Assembly (NCBI GenBank): GCA_026874595.1
Contig: CM049310.1
Span: 3,906,001 to 3,970,000 of the forward strand
Source: Sipunculus nudus
Lineage: Eukaryota; Annelida; Sipuncula; Golfingiida; Sipunculidae
Reading direction: 5' to 3'
DNA: 64,000 bases
A program made the translations under genes and the position numbers. Of this stretch, positions 12,589 to 23,690 are shown piece by piece. Numbering within the stretch: position 1 is the first letter of the stretch; each line of letters starts with the position of its first letter. The notes beneath the pieces were generated by a model that ran no database searches, had not been told where the DNA came from, and worked only from the letters and a program-made list of their open reading frames with translations.

Positions 12589-12617
12589 GGGGGGGGGGGG
12601 GGGGGGGGGGGGGGGGG
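12589..12617. repeat. Poly-G tract (29 G)
   Basis: The longest uninterrupted G run in the window, on the + strand. Confidence 0.95.
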
Positions 12618-13094
12618 AGGATAGCCTCAAAAACGATGACGGGTTTACCCAAAGGAATTAGAGAATAAATTGCTTTGAAGGACTCCTATATCTCTTACAG
12701 TTCCGATTTCTACTATTATCGTCCCGGCGTCAAGTGACCGTTCGCACTCGCTTACCCAACCCGTTTCTGCAAATGTAACTAGGGCCTCTACAGCGGCATA
12801 AAAGTACTGGGGTAATAGATCTAAACAGATTAATCCAATAAAGAGATTAACCACGAAGTCTGGATTCAAACGCTTGGCTGGAATTCATTAACAGGTAGCC
12901 CTGAGCCTACGAAAGGTAAATAAAATCGGACAGAACATCGTCTCGGCCACAGCTTAATCAGTTTTTTAGCTGCGCAGCTGATATACTTTTTATTAAGCAG
13001 GCGTTGGGTTTGAGGTGTAACAACCATGGTCAATCTCCTTTTTTATTGTTTGCTCTGGGGTAACTGCATTGCTGCCAATAAACAGGACAAAAAG

Positions 13095-13151
<57 letters not shown>

Positions 13152-13699
13152 CGTGAAAAAGATACGTGTATGTGGATATAGATACATACATGCTTACTTT
13201 CATAACCAGATCAATAAACTTCCCCTTTAATTTTCCAACCATATTTTGTTATTTTATGATAGGTGCACATGTGAACCTCAGTCATTATATTTATAAAGAA
13301 CAAATTATTTTTTAAACCGGTAAAGATATTTTTATCCATATGAAAATATAAACAAACCAGCACACGATTATTATGGGATTTTTTTCTTTGAAACATTGTA
13401 TGATAATATTAACAGTATTATATATGTATGTATATATATATATATATATTTATATATTATATAATAAAATATATGTATATATATATGTATATCAAAATAT
13501 ATCAAATATCAGTGAGAGCATTTCTTCAGTATTGTAAGGGTATTTTTGTAGAATTCAAGTAATGAAATATTATGAAAAGATCTTGTGTTTTAAAGTTTAA
13601 ATGACCGGTTTGTATCAGCGTTCAAGTTTACATCAGCAGCTGTTTGGACTTGCATTATACAAACCTCTTGTCACCTAAAGCTCTTATCATCTAGTGGCT
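12618..13699. other. Intergenic, TA-rich
   Basis: No gene seen. Contains a (TA)n tract at 13098-13147 and an interrupted TA/TGTA stretch at about 13423-13500. Confidence 0.55.
13098..13147. repeat. (TA)n microsatellite
   Basis: About 25 perfect TA units. A second, interrupted TA/TGTA tract follows at about 13423-13500. Confidence 0.97.
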
Positions 13700-14790
13700 T
13701 TCTATTCTTAAAAAAGGGGCGTTAGAATGGACTCTCCTGTGTAATACAGCAAGATGATTGACATGCCAAAACGCATACCATTACGGGTATCTCGCGCATG
13801 CATGACCGAGTGAATTTCAGCAAGTACTTCGTGTGAAATACAGGGCACCCGGCTTTTAACGTGTGCATTATCACCTTCAGTTTCATCATGGGATGGATTT
13901 CTTTTAAACTTCAGAAGACATAAGCCCAGTCCCCATTTTCTCAGCCGCAGTTTGGTATAAATTCTTTGCCCGCACATGCAAATGCCTGTAATCTTACACT
14001 TGTATCTTAAATTTATTTATGCAACCTGTTCTGGGCACATACACTCAAGTCATACATGGGAACTTGAAAGTCTGCAAGACGCCAATGTGAGGTTTTTATG
14101 CCCTGTAACATGGGGTATGACCCAGAAACGACCAAGATCTGCAGAAATCAGCACGCACATAAAACGGAAACCAGTCGTGCTGCAGGCGATTATGAGAAGA
14201 TGGTTGATTTTATACTTTCTCGCAGCGATATAAAAGCAATATAAACTTGTGATTACTGTATAAGGCTCTTTGGGCGCAATGACTACAATCCCATATAAAC
14301 CAACCAGGCCAGCTGGGCAGTACAAGCCTCCAATTGATGCTAGGTAGTAAAACAGAATATAATCACTGCACCCGCTGACTTGCGTTGAAGACTTCACGCT
14401 CAATCTGTGGAGAAAATTCTCTGTTAAAAGGGCATGGCATGCCCAGGGGAAGTCTCCGTAAAATTCATTGTCGTCTGCTCTGGCTATGGGGATGCTCTTT
14501 GGGATATATTGGTATATGGGGTCAGAGGTCACGGTTATGAGCCAATGACAATATAGACTGCTGATAAGCTGGCGGCGTTATTTTCCACCCTGTTAATGTT
14601 TGAGTAAATACGACGGTGGCAGCCCACGGTTAATGGCACAATATATGCTCGCCCCGGCTGTCCGATAAACAGATCGTCATATATGCTGGGTGCGGGTGAG
14701 ATAGCGTGGGGGTGGCGCGTCGTTCGCTGATCATAATATAATGCCCTCACGTTCACAAGTGTGGCTCACGTCAGCTCTTACACGGTTAGT
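13700..14790. promoter_or_regulatory. Long high-complexity non-coding block, candidate regulatory
   Basis: About 1.1 kb of sequence that is markedly less AT-rich and less repetitive than its surroundings. On the minus strand 14050-14532 is open for 160 codons, but the peptide resembles no family I know, has no neighbouring splice pattern and is probably chance. The block contains a DR1 nuclear-receptor site (14519-14531) followed closely by CCAAT. It may be a conserved non-coding element or the remains of an old element. Confidence 0.28.
14519..14531 (+). promoter_or_regulatory. DR1 nuclear-receptor motif
   Basis: GGGTCA-G-AGGTCA is a direct repeat with one-base spacing, which matches the DR1 consensus used by RXR, HNF4 and COUP-TF type receptors with one substitution. 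A CCAAT word follows about 11 bases later. Function is not shown. Confidence 0.35.
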
Positions 14791-16036
14791 TTGTTGAACA
14801 TTCGGGTGACCGTGCTGCATATCAGAGCATAAAAAACATGTGTCGTCAAGATTTCAACAGCTCCTCTCAAAATAATAATATTATCAAGTCAAATGAAGAC
14901 GCCGGTCTTTCATCAAGAAGAGGAGGATGCTTTTTTACTGTTGACGAGATTTAACCATAACAGCCGCTAGGAATGCAGTCTCAAACGAAACATAAATAAG
15001 ATCTATTAATTGCCTGATAACATACCGACCATACCAACAAAACTTTATGATTTCATCGGCAACCTCAATTATTTCCCAGATTATCAAAATTTGTGAATTC
15101 ATTGATTAATTTTATAAATTTTGAATGATAAAATATAAATGTATTCTTAATTGTGATTCACTTTGTCAGATTTCTCCGAAAAATAATAAAAATAGTTGAA
15201 CCCCTGCTTGAAGAAATCACGCAGATAGTACTATGGATAACCAATATAAATCCAACCTTTTTCTAATAAATGTTCGGTAATGGATTTGGATAATCCTTTC
15301 CCATCACACACCCAGTTGGGATTTACTGCTACCGTGATGGCTTAATGTATATATTTTGTATACCCAATGAAGGCATGAATGAAACTAGTTTCATGTGACC
15401 GATTTGGCATGAAACTTCGATTACGTTATAATTCAGGATTGTAACGATATTATTCGATCACGTAAAAATCACATAATTCCATATATTGTTGTATAATATA
15501 CTGTATTTTACAAGTCGGATGTATTGTGTTGTGTAATACAAGCGTTTATTTTTGAACCGTCCAACTGGAAACATGACCAAATGGGATCTCCCTAAATGGA
15601 ATGGTAAAGTTCTGACCTGTCAAAATGGGAGCCGTCCAACTGGGTTGATACCGATGCATCTTATACTTTCTAGACTATGGAGCATTGACAGAGGTCTCAA
15701 GTGATTGACACACACAGAGGTGCGTGGTCTGCCACTTTCCGGGGTCACTTCATGCCTTCAGACAGCCAGTTGTCGGGCAATAGCATTAACTTAAGAGCTT
15801 ATCTGCACAGCAACGCGTCCCGGTTCAGGTATACATGACACACGTGACTGTGTACACAAACAAACCGGGGATATATATGCATCCACAGCAGGGGCGGACA
15901 CAAAAATCTGACAAGGAAAAGGGGTGGGATCGGGATGGATGTAATATTTGTGTGAATGTTCATTTGTCTAGTTGTAAGTCATGTTAATATCGCCAATAGT
16001 TAAAGGCGGATGATGCTTTTATAGCTACTGAGAGGT

Positions 16037-16053
16037 GGGGGGGGGGGGGGGGG
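16037..16053. repeat. Poly-G tract (17 G)
   Basis: Uninterrupted G run on the + strand. Confidence 0.95.
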
Positions 16054-16419
16054 TGCGTAGCATGACACTGCGTTTTCCCGTTGAAACCCATATGCGTTCT
16101 TGTAAAAGCTTGTATATATATGATAATGATTTCATGCATACAGGGTTCCTAGAGATAGCTGAATTTCTTCTCAACCCTGACGATTATTTTACATATATTG
16201 GAACTGTCAGTGTGGAAATATAAAGGAGCAGAGGGGTCCAATCCGAAAGTTTCCTAGTATGTGTATCATGACATTTTGAATTAAATAGGTACAACTAACA
16301 CCTCAACATGTACAAGGGGTCCAATCACTTATATGACTTTTATATACTAAAGGTAATTCATTTGAGCTTTTATAAAAATAGGCCAGAAAAATTGGATATC
16401 ACCACACATAGGCTGCTTG

Positions 16420-16760
16420 TTTTGTTTATATCAACATGTCTATGATATGTGGGGGCCCGCCAAAATTATCAAAACAAATTCAACAAGGGTATCTGGTAGC
16501 AAGTCAGAGAAGCCAGAGCTTTGCGTATGGCGTTTTGCAATAAATGACCTTTCTACCTCCGCATATATGCAACCTACCACCTTAGGTTATATGTTTTTCC
16601 TGTTTGTCAACAATGCTGTGTTTACAAACATGTTGTTGATAAACAAGTTCATACATCCTTCACGAAGGTCTTATAAGAATTTTTTATAACAAAATTACCC
16701 TTAGATCGTTAATATAAACACAGACCAAGCCAGAATTCACATAAATTCTTTTATGAAAGG
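16420..16760 (+). repeat. Dispersed repeat, copy 1
   Basis: Shares with 21255-21660 an opening of the form TTTATATC.AC.TGTC followed by GGGGGCCCG.CAAAA, and near its far end a TCACATAAATT..TTTTAT word. Similarity in between is weak by eye. The family is not recognised. Confidence 0.4.
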
Positions 16761-18507
16761 TAGGTGAATAGGCACCTTTAAAGAGCAGAAGGAGGGGTCA
16801 AAGGATAGGTCGGAATCTGCGCAACGTACTGAATATGGACATACTATATACCCAGCAGTCTCGCCCCCTTCCGGGTTCTATAATGTAAGGAATATAGGTC
16901 TCCGACACCTGCAACGTAATATGCCGGACGCGGACACAGAGCTGGACAGAGGAACAATGTCCGCTGGCGTCCTTTCTTTTGAGTGGCATGTCGCTGCTCT
17001 TCAGAGGACAAAGGGCCCTTGAGGAGTGGTTTTTAATAAGAGGAATTAGACGTGACTTGATACCGGCCACTCTGGATTTGTGAAGCCTGGCATATACGCC
17101 AGTAAAGCCCATTTCTCTTGGATAATAAGATTTATGGTTTTGGAGATTACACAGTTTAACAAACTCGGTCTTTACCAGGAGATAACACTATGATACTTGA
17201 GTCACCTGACCTCTGACCTTTGTTTCTTCTTAAGTTTTGATTAGTTCCTGTGAAGTGGATGGGTGGGGATTGTTTCATCTCGGTGAACGAACTTGAATTG
17301 AAACCCTTCGCCACGATCGATATATCTGATATATATTCATAATAAATGCATGGGGCTGAATATTTGTTGTGAGCATCTTGGTTGGATTCTTCTATATGTA
17401 TATATATATACAAATATAATATTTATTTGTATTAATATATCATATGTCAAATGTAAGAATTTCATACGTCTGAGGCCACCTTAACTATCGGTTGATGGCA
17501 TCTTGACACATATATACTTATAGTGGCTGGTTGTTCCTATACACCGTTCATTCTCTTGAAATTGCCTGTTAAATTAGTGTGATTTATTGATTATAATATA
17601 TAAGTGATCAATACTTTCACTTTCATAAAATTGAAAAAAAATACATGCCGTTTTAAATTAAGTGTTTCAACCGTGATTTCATGATCACCGAAGAAACCCA
17701 AAAGAACAAACCGAAATGTAAACAAATATTACTTGCTAGATAAGCCCAAAAGCTGGCATGCAGCTACGCATTTAGTTACCTTACATAGCTCTTTCTTAGT
17801 ACCTGCTAAGTTCCACATATATACCTTGATTTATGTCATTTATATGACGTATATTTCCGCAAGTTATAAATGTTAGACTTACCGCCAGTGTCTCACTATG
17901 TCGTTTTGCTAACTAAAATGTTATTTAATAATATATTAGAATATAAATAAGGGGCTAAAACATTTTACAGTCTCATGCTCAGTAAAAATAGCCAGTGCCC
18001 CAATTTGTTAACAAGACGTGTGGAAAACATATGCAAAACGCATGGATATATTTATAATAATGTTATTTTAAACCGGAAATATGTTTTTTTTCTGTGAAAA
18101 GAAATCACGTGGAAAGAGTAAATATAGGCGGTGGTTGATATAGTATTCGTAGTGTTTTAAACCCTAGTTTTAGTAAGAAGACGGCATTACTGAAAATGCT
18201 CTTAAAGGCTTTTTAATATATTTTCAAGATTACTGTGTTCATATCTTGAACTTGTGATCTATGTATTGCTTTAGCATGAATATTCTCTCCTAATATTGGA
18301 AGTTATAAAATAAATAAAAATAAAGCAACATAAAATATTGCCTTCAATTTCAGTTTCATAAACCGCCTCAATTGAGCTATACATGCACGTATTAACACAC
18401 GTACACATACACACACTCATTATACCCATTCATTAAACCTTTAATCATTAAACCTTAAATATCATCCAGTCGACCTGTGAGAATGCGGATTATATTGACT
18501 TTTGGGC

Positions 18508-18539
18508 TCTTGCATATATACTTTTGGGTATATGCAAGA
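18508..18539. repeat. Inverted repeat (stem-loop)
   Basis: TCTTGCATAT at 18508-18517 is the exact reverse complement of ATATGCAAGA at 18530-18539, giving a 10-bp stem with a 12-base loop. Both arms contain a POU/octamer-like TTGCATAT. Confidence 0.6.
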
Positions 18540-18544
18540 CCAAA

Positions 18545-18790
18545 TCGGCGTATTTCATGACCTGTCTGCACTTCAGCTTAATTAGAGCTTTTGCCAACAT
18601 ATCTGGCTGATAGTATTTTTTCTTGGCATGCAGAGAAGCAGCTGAATAATCAGATGCTTAACAGCTTTCAATAACAGCTGCATGGCTTATTTTCTCAACA
18701 GCCAATCACACCTAAATTGTGCAGTAATTCAGTCCTTGGTATCATCTTCTCACCCACTGTCTAATGCAAAGAAGTGTCGTAATCTGCAAA
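18545..18790. promoter_or_regulatory. Candidate regulatory element
   Basis: A high-complexity block with two CAGCTG E-boxes about 42 bases apart, a TTAATTAGA homeodomain-type word and a CCAAT word (about 18701). There is no coding signal. Similar in character to the blocks at 10.3 and 12.3 kb. Confidence 0.25.
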
Positions 18791-19451
18791 GAAGCGAACA
18801 GTTTGCGGTATAGCTCAGTCTATCTGATACCAGGGTACAATTTTGCGATGTCTTAAACTAGGTTTGACCAGAATCTGGTTGTCAGAGGAAGCTAAAATGC
18901 TTTCCGGTCATGTACAAAATAATGTCCCTCCAATAACAAAGCCCTTGTCAGCATTTTCCTCCACTGCTTATAAGTATATGCCGTTGTTTCTTGGAAAGAA
19001 GCTTTTTACACATCCAAGGTGAAAAAAATAAACAACAGAACGCCTCATTCCATTTAAATATGATTATATACACTCTACATATATACTATGATGGTTTGTG
19101 ACCTATGAAAAAGTATATCCCAAAATGTCCGTTTCCAACGTGCCTTATTAAAATTCCAAAATTGTTGAAATAACACATGCTCAGATCAGGGTGGTTACAA
19201 AAAAGATGTATAGATATGTTTCCAGTGATCCCATTAAAATTAGGCCTATTATTCTTATCAACCAGTGATGTAAAGAGGAGGGATAAGGGAAAAACACAGC
19301 TTGTCTGTGAAACACACGGAAATTCTGAAGGCATATAGTCATACTCCACTAGGAGACATTATTCACGACAAACTGTTATTGTATTTATTCACAATGCTTG
19401 CATTATATTAGTTGTGTGTGTGTGTGTGAGACCGAGACAGACAGACAGACA

Positions 19452-19484
<33 letters not shown>

Positions 19485-20097
19485 AGATCGGTCCTTCACA
19501 TGCATGGAAGCTGCTTACTGCTACATTGCCTCATGATGCATGTTTGTAAAAACAGATATACACGACCATCTCGGCCACACATGCACCCCATCTGGCTGCT
19601 ACAATCATTTAAATTATTCTTAAAATTCTTTTCCCAGAAGCCTTCTGGTAGGAGGTTACTATTGTGTTTAATATAAAATAAATTCATGTTTAATTACATA
19701 AATGTTTAATTCATGGAATAATATGGATCACACAAGATCTCTAACAAAACCGGGTTGCTTTTCCACAATGGTTTATAGGTGCTTCCGCTCGTATATTTGT
19801 TTCTCCAAACTTGACACGTATATTTATACCTGTAAATATTATGATCTCTGTGCTCTTCTTGAAAAAAAAAAATTGTTTTCCTTTGTACGCGTTTTGCCAA
19901 TTACCTATACACATAAATAATAACTGTTTATGTCGGTTCCTGCCATTTGCCCAAAACTCCGTTATGCTTCAGCCGATGACGTAATAGCCTCAACTCATTT
20001 TCTAAGTCCACTTTTATAAACATAATTACCCGTAAAAATGAAAAGTATTGCACAAAACTATGTGTTTTCCTTATGTATTTTGGTTTTCACCACATGT
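18791..20097. other. Intergenic; GT/CAGA/GGCA microsatellite
   Basis: No gene seen. Carries a compound microsatellite at 19411-19484; the rest is AT-rich. Confidence 0.55.
19411..19484. repeat. Compound microsatellite (GT)n-(CAGA)n-(GGCA)n
   Basis: About nine GT units, then five or so CAGA units, then seven GGCA units, with CAGA grading into GGCA by single-base change. Confidence 0.93.
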
Positions 20098-20445
20098 GGA
20101 GCGTGGTGGCGTAATAGTTAAGGCACTGGACTGGTGACCGCAAGGTTGTGGGATCGCGTCACGATCTGACCTATAGCTCCGTCTGCTAAGACTGCTAGCC
20201 AACGTCTTTACCACAGGGATGCGCTCTCTCGACCCATGCAGGAGGGAATGGCTACTGGTCATGCGAGGAAGACAAATGTAGAACGAAATAACCTTGTAGC
20301 GCCTGATATGGTTGCTTGGGTTGTATGCTCCCCAAGGAGCTGAGAAAAGCTATACAAGAATTAACAAGCCCGAAAGACCAGGAAGGCAAAAATTAAGTCG
20401 GATGAGACTGACATCGTCGGTGATATCCGACTATAAACCTCCACC
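20098..20445 (+). mobile_element. tRNA-derived SINE candidate
   Basis: The first 65 bases look like a degraded tRNA gene: an A-box-like TGGCGTAATAGTT at 20107-20119 and a B-box-like GGATCGCGTC at 20151-20160, about 44 bases apart as in real tRNA genes. A roughly 280-base non-tRNA body follows, including TGCTCCCCAAGGAGCTGAGA, a word partly echoed near 3358-3380 (GCCCCAAGGAGCACTGA). No poly-A tail or target duplication is clear. SINE is the best reading; the family is not recognised. Confidence 0.6.
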
Positions 20446-21172
20446 TTTACATTGAACGTAGTGGCATAAGTCATTTCTTATAGCACCAGTTGTATAACGT
20501 TAAATGTAGTGGCATATATGTCATTTTTAATACCACCATTCTTGCGATATATTCACTGTTACCATGGGAACAAAACGTGGAGTTGATTGTTACCTTAGTC
20601 TTAAAACTGCATGTATTCGTCTTTTGAAAAAAAAAATGTGAGCCGACGCTAGCAGGTTTCTCCCCTACCCTTTTTTGCGAATCATATTCTGAAATGGACA
20701 TATGCGTGACTGTTGTATTTTCATTCATTTGTTGACGGGGAAGGAACAAGAAGTAAAAGAGATTTGAGGATACCATCACGGTTAGGCTGCGTGCTCTAAT
20801 GGATGCACATACATTTGATAATTTGCCCATATCAAGATAAATTCACCTTATATATACAAAGGAATATAAAAGATGGAAAGCATAAAATACAAACTCGAAA
20901 ATAATCAAACGTCTTCTATATTCTTATTTCCGTCTCATTATGTCATTGCAAAATGGGCCCATCATTACCAACAAAACACAATAATATTAAGTGATTACGT
21001 ATATATGCATGCTAAGGTTCTGGTTTTTGCCTCGATCTCGAGGTTTTTTTATGGAGACATCATAACAATACTGGCCCCGTTTGTTGTGTAACACCCATTC
21101 GATCCTCTTAATTGGCTAAGAGCAAAACATTCCGATATCTGACGTCTCTTAAATAAACAGAATCCCACTAAT

Positions 21173-21177
<5 letters not shown>

Positions 21178-21229
<52 letters not shown>
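21178..21229. repeat. (TA)n microsatellite
   Basis: About 26 TA units. Confidence 0.97.
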
Positions 21230-21236
<7 letters not shown>

Positions 21237-21254
21237 GCCAAAAAGAGTATACAG

Positions 21255-21660
21255 GTTGTCTCTTTTGCTTATATCCACGTGTCAACAACATGGGGGCCCG
21301 GCAAAATGGCCACCAGTCTTAATCGAAAGACTTGAACATGACAACTGGCGGCAATTCAGACGAACAAGAGTTTTGTAAATCAGAAAGGATTATGATGCTT
21401 CATTTGCTGTCATAACCAACAAATAAATGAATTCCCAATGTGTAATCAACCGTGCACCTTTTATAGGTTAGATGTATATGATTTTCTGTATGCATGTCAG
21501 CATATGCTCATGTACCTTGTGTAAGCCTCTTGATAAAAAAAGCTGACACCCTGGACCTCTGGACTGTTAACCTTTCTTAGCAGGGATTACCTTAATTCGG
21601 TCCATAAGTACGTATGCAGAAGGGGCCGGAAATCACATAAATTTTATAAAAAAAAGAATG
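21255..21660 (+). repeat. Dispersed repeat, copy 2
   Basis: Matches the opening and the end of 16420-16760 (GGGGGCCCG.CAAAA near the start; TCACATAAATT near the end). It lies just after a (TA)n tract. Confidence 0.4.
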
Positions 21661-22079
21661 TAAATGGATAGTGGGTTTAAGGCCGAAGCAGAGCGGCTTG
21701 CAGAAATAAAATCATGATGAACAAGGATCCAGATTATCTAAATCAATGAATAATTGATTTAAATTGAAATAATGTATATTGATTGACCAAAGGTTATCCG
21801 ATCTGAAATCATGGTCCTTTATCCGTCGTCTGTCCGTTCGATCAAGGATAATTTCTATGATATGTGTATAATCTCACGTTTTAGTTCATTATGACTGAAT
21901 TCATAAGTTTCCTAGCAAAACCATTCCGGCAAACGGGAGTAAATACGTCAGTTCACCTGTTTTATTAGTTGTTACGGTTCTACGTGTGAGTAAACACAGT
22001 CCACGTGTGTCTTTTTATATATTATAACAAGACTAGTGACCATATATTATATATATCCTGCATTTCGCCAATATACTTG

Positions 22080-23690
22080 AGATATAGGTAAATGTGACCT
22101 CATTCTTCATCCAGGTGGTACCAATTGTGCCAATCTGACTAACAGAGTGTTAAAATCATGTTCTTTCACACGGCCTGAAAAAAAATAGGTCACAGTGACA
22201 TTTTAGGTTTCCAAGGAGATTTTTTATGGACCTCCCTAAAGGTCATGTATGAGGATTCTATGCCAAATGGATACAATTTGTGCCTGATTCATTGATTGCT
22301 TAAAGATCATGTTTTCTCCCATAATTCGCAAAATATAGGTCAGCATGACCTAATATCAGATTTCCTGGGAAATTTGAATAGGACCTCCATGGATGTAAAG
22401 TTAGGTTATGCTTTGTGCCCTATTAACAGCTATATACCACTTCATTGGAAAGTATCAAAAATAGAGAAAAAAATACGTACAAAATTGAATAAATTCATGT
22501 CGCGCCAACAGTCTGTGGAAAAAATGATCAAGCACTCCATGACCAATATGCATTGACATTATCATGGCAAACAATAAATTAGTTATTCAGATACTGAAGA
22601 TTTTGTATCAAATTTTTAATTATTCTTGGGGTACTTACGAGCCAAATACCTCGGAGGATAGCGTCACATTGACCCAATTTCAGGTTTCAGAGAAGATTTT
22701 ATATGGATCTCGCTGAAAGTCTAAGAAGATTCTTGGCCAAATGGACACAATGTGTGCCTCATCCAATTCACTAGGTGCTTAATAATCATGTTTTCGGGCC
22801 TTAATTCGCAAAATATAGGTAACCATGACCTATTTTCAGTTTTTTTCCATGAAGATTTGCTTTTAAAGTCCCTTGGGGTACAGTTAGAAGTTTCTAGGTC
22901 TAATAGTTACGGTTTGTGTCCCATAAACAGCCAGACCGCTTCATTTTAAGATATATAAAAAAATGTGTATAAAATTCGAAAAAAAAGACGGCGCCACCAG
23001 TCTGCATGAATTGATGAAACACTCCATGATCAAAATGTATATATATCCAAAGAATCATGGCGATCAATGTTTCAGTTATTCATATACTGGAGTAATGTAT
23101 CAATTTTTTAAAATTTATTCGGGGGGGGGGGGTATTTACAATCCCCATAGCTCGGAATAAATGGGGAACAGGACCTAATGTCAGGTTTTTAAAAATAATT
23201 TTGCATTGACCTTGCTGGATGTCAAGTTAGAATATGCTAGGTCCGATGGTTACGATTTGTGCCCTGTTAATGGATGAACGCTTCATTTGAAGGTCAAATA
23301 GAGAAAAAATGCGTAAAAATGAGAGAAAAAATACAGATGGCGCCACCGGTCTGTAGGAAATGTTGAAACATACTTTGATCAATATGACTGCAAAGAATCA
23401 TGGCGATCAATGAATTAGTTGTTCAGATACTGAAGCTTTTGTATCAATTTTTTATTTATTCTGGGGTTACTTATGAGCCCCATATAGCTCGGAGGATATA
23501 TATAGGTGGCAATGACCTATTTTCCGGTTTCCAAGGAGATTTTTAAGGGACCTCCCTGGGTGTAGAGTACGAAGTTTGTAAGTCCAGTGTTTACAATTTG
23601 TGCCCTGTTAACGGACAAAATGACAGACGACCGGACGGACGACGGACACAGTCAGCTGAGATAAAAATCTTCGGCTTTCGTGCGCGCTAT
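22080..23690 (+). repeat. Diverged tandem repeat family ending in a GACGGACGACGG terminus
   Basis: Two kinds of sub-unit recur. One reads approximately AGGTCA..ATGACCTA, then TTTCAGGTTTCCAAGGAGATTTTT, GACCTCCCT and TTTGTGCCCTGTTAA; it recurs near 22190, 22335, 22660, 22815, 23170 and 23500. The other starts GCGCCA.C.GTCTG (near 22500, 22990 and 23340) and continues through GAATCATGGCGATCAA and a GAGCC..ATAGCTCGGA segment. The stretch ends with GACGGACGACGGACAC and TCAGCTGAG at about 23633-23660. Units are diverged and differ in length (about 490 and 350 bases apart), so the array is old. The style is familiar from mollusc repeats, which is general knowledge and not a search result. Confidence 0.7.

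Larger units (their letters stand above)
14791..18480. other. Intergenic; fragments of repeats
   Basis: No supported gene. At about 15889 there is a hAT-type end-like CAGGGGCGGA without a visible partner. At 16037-16053 there is a 17-base G run, and at about 16420-16760 one copy of a dispersed repeat also found at 21255-21660. At 15555-15640 the word CCGTCCAACTGG occurs twice. Otherwise AT-rich. Confidence 0.5.
20446..22079. other. Intergenic; (TA)n and dispersed repeat copy 2
   Basis: No gene seen. Holds a (TA)n tract at 21178-21229 and, directly after it, the second copy of the 16.4-kb dispersed repeat. Confidence 0.5.

Noticed and set aside
14050-14532. 160-codon open frame on the minus strand as a gene
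   Set aside because: No recognisable domain, no splice context and no homolog pattern known to me; kept only as part of a candidate non-coding block.
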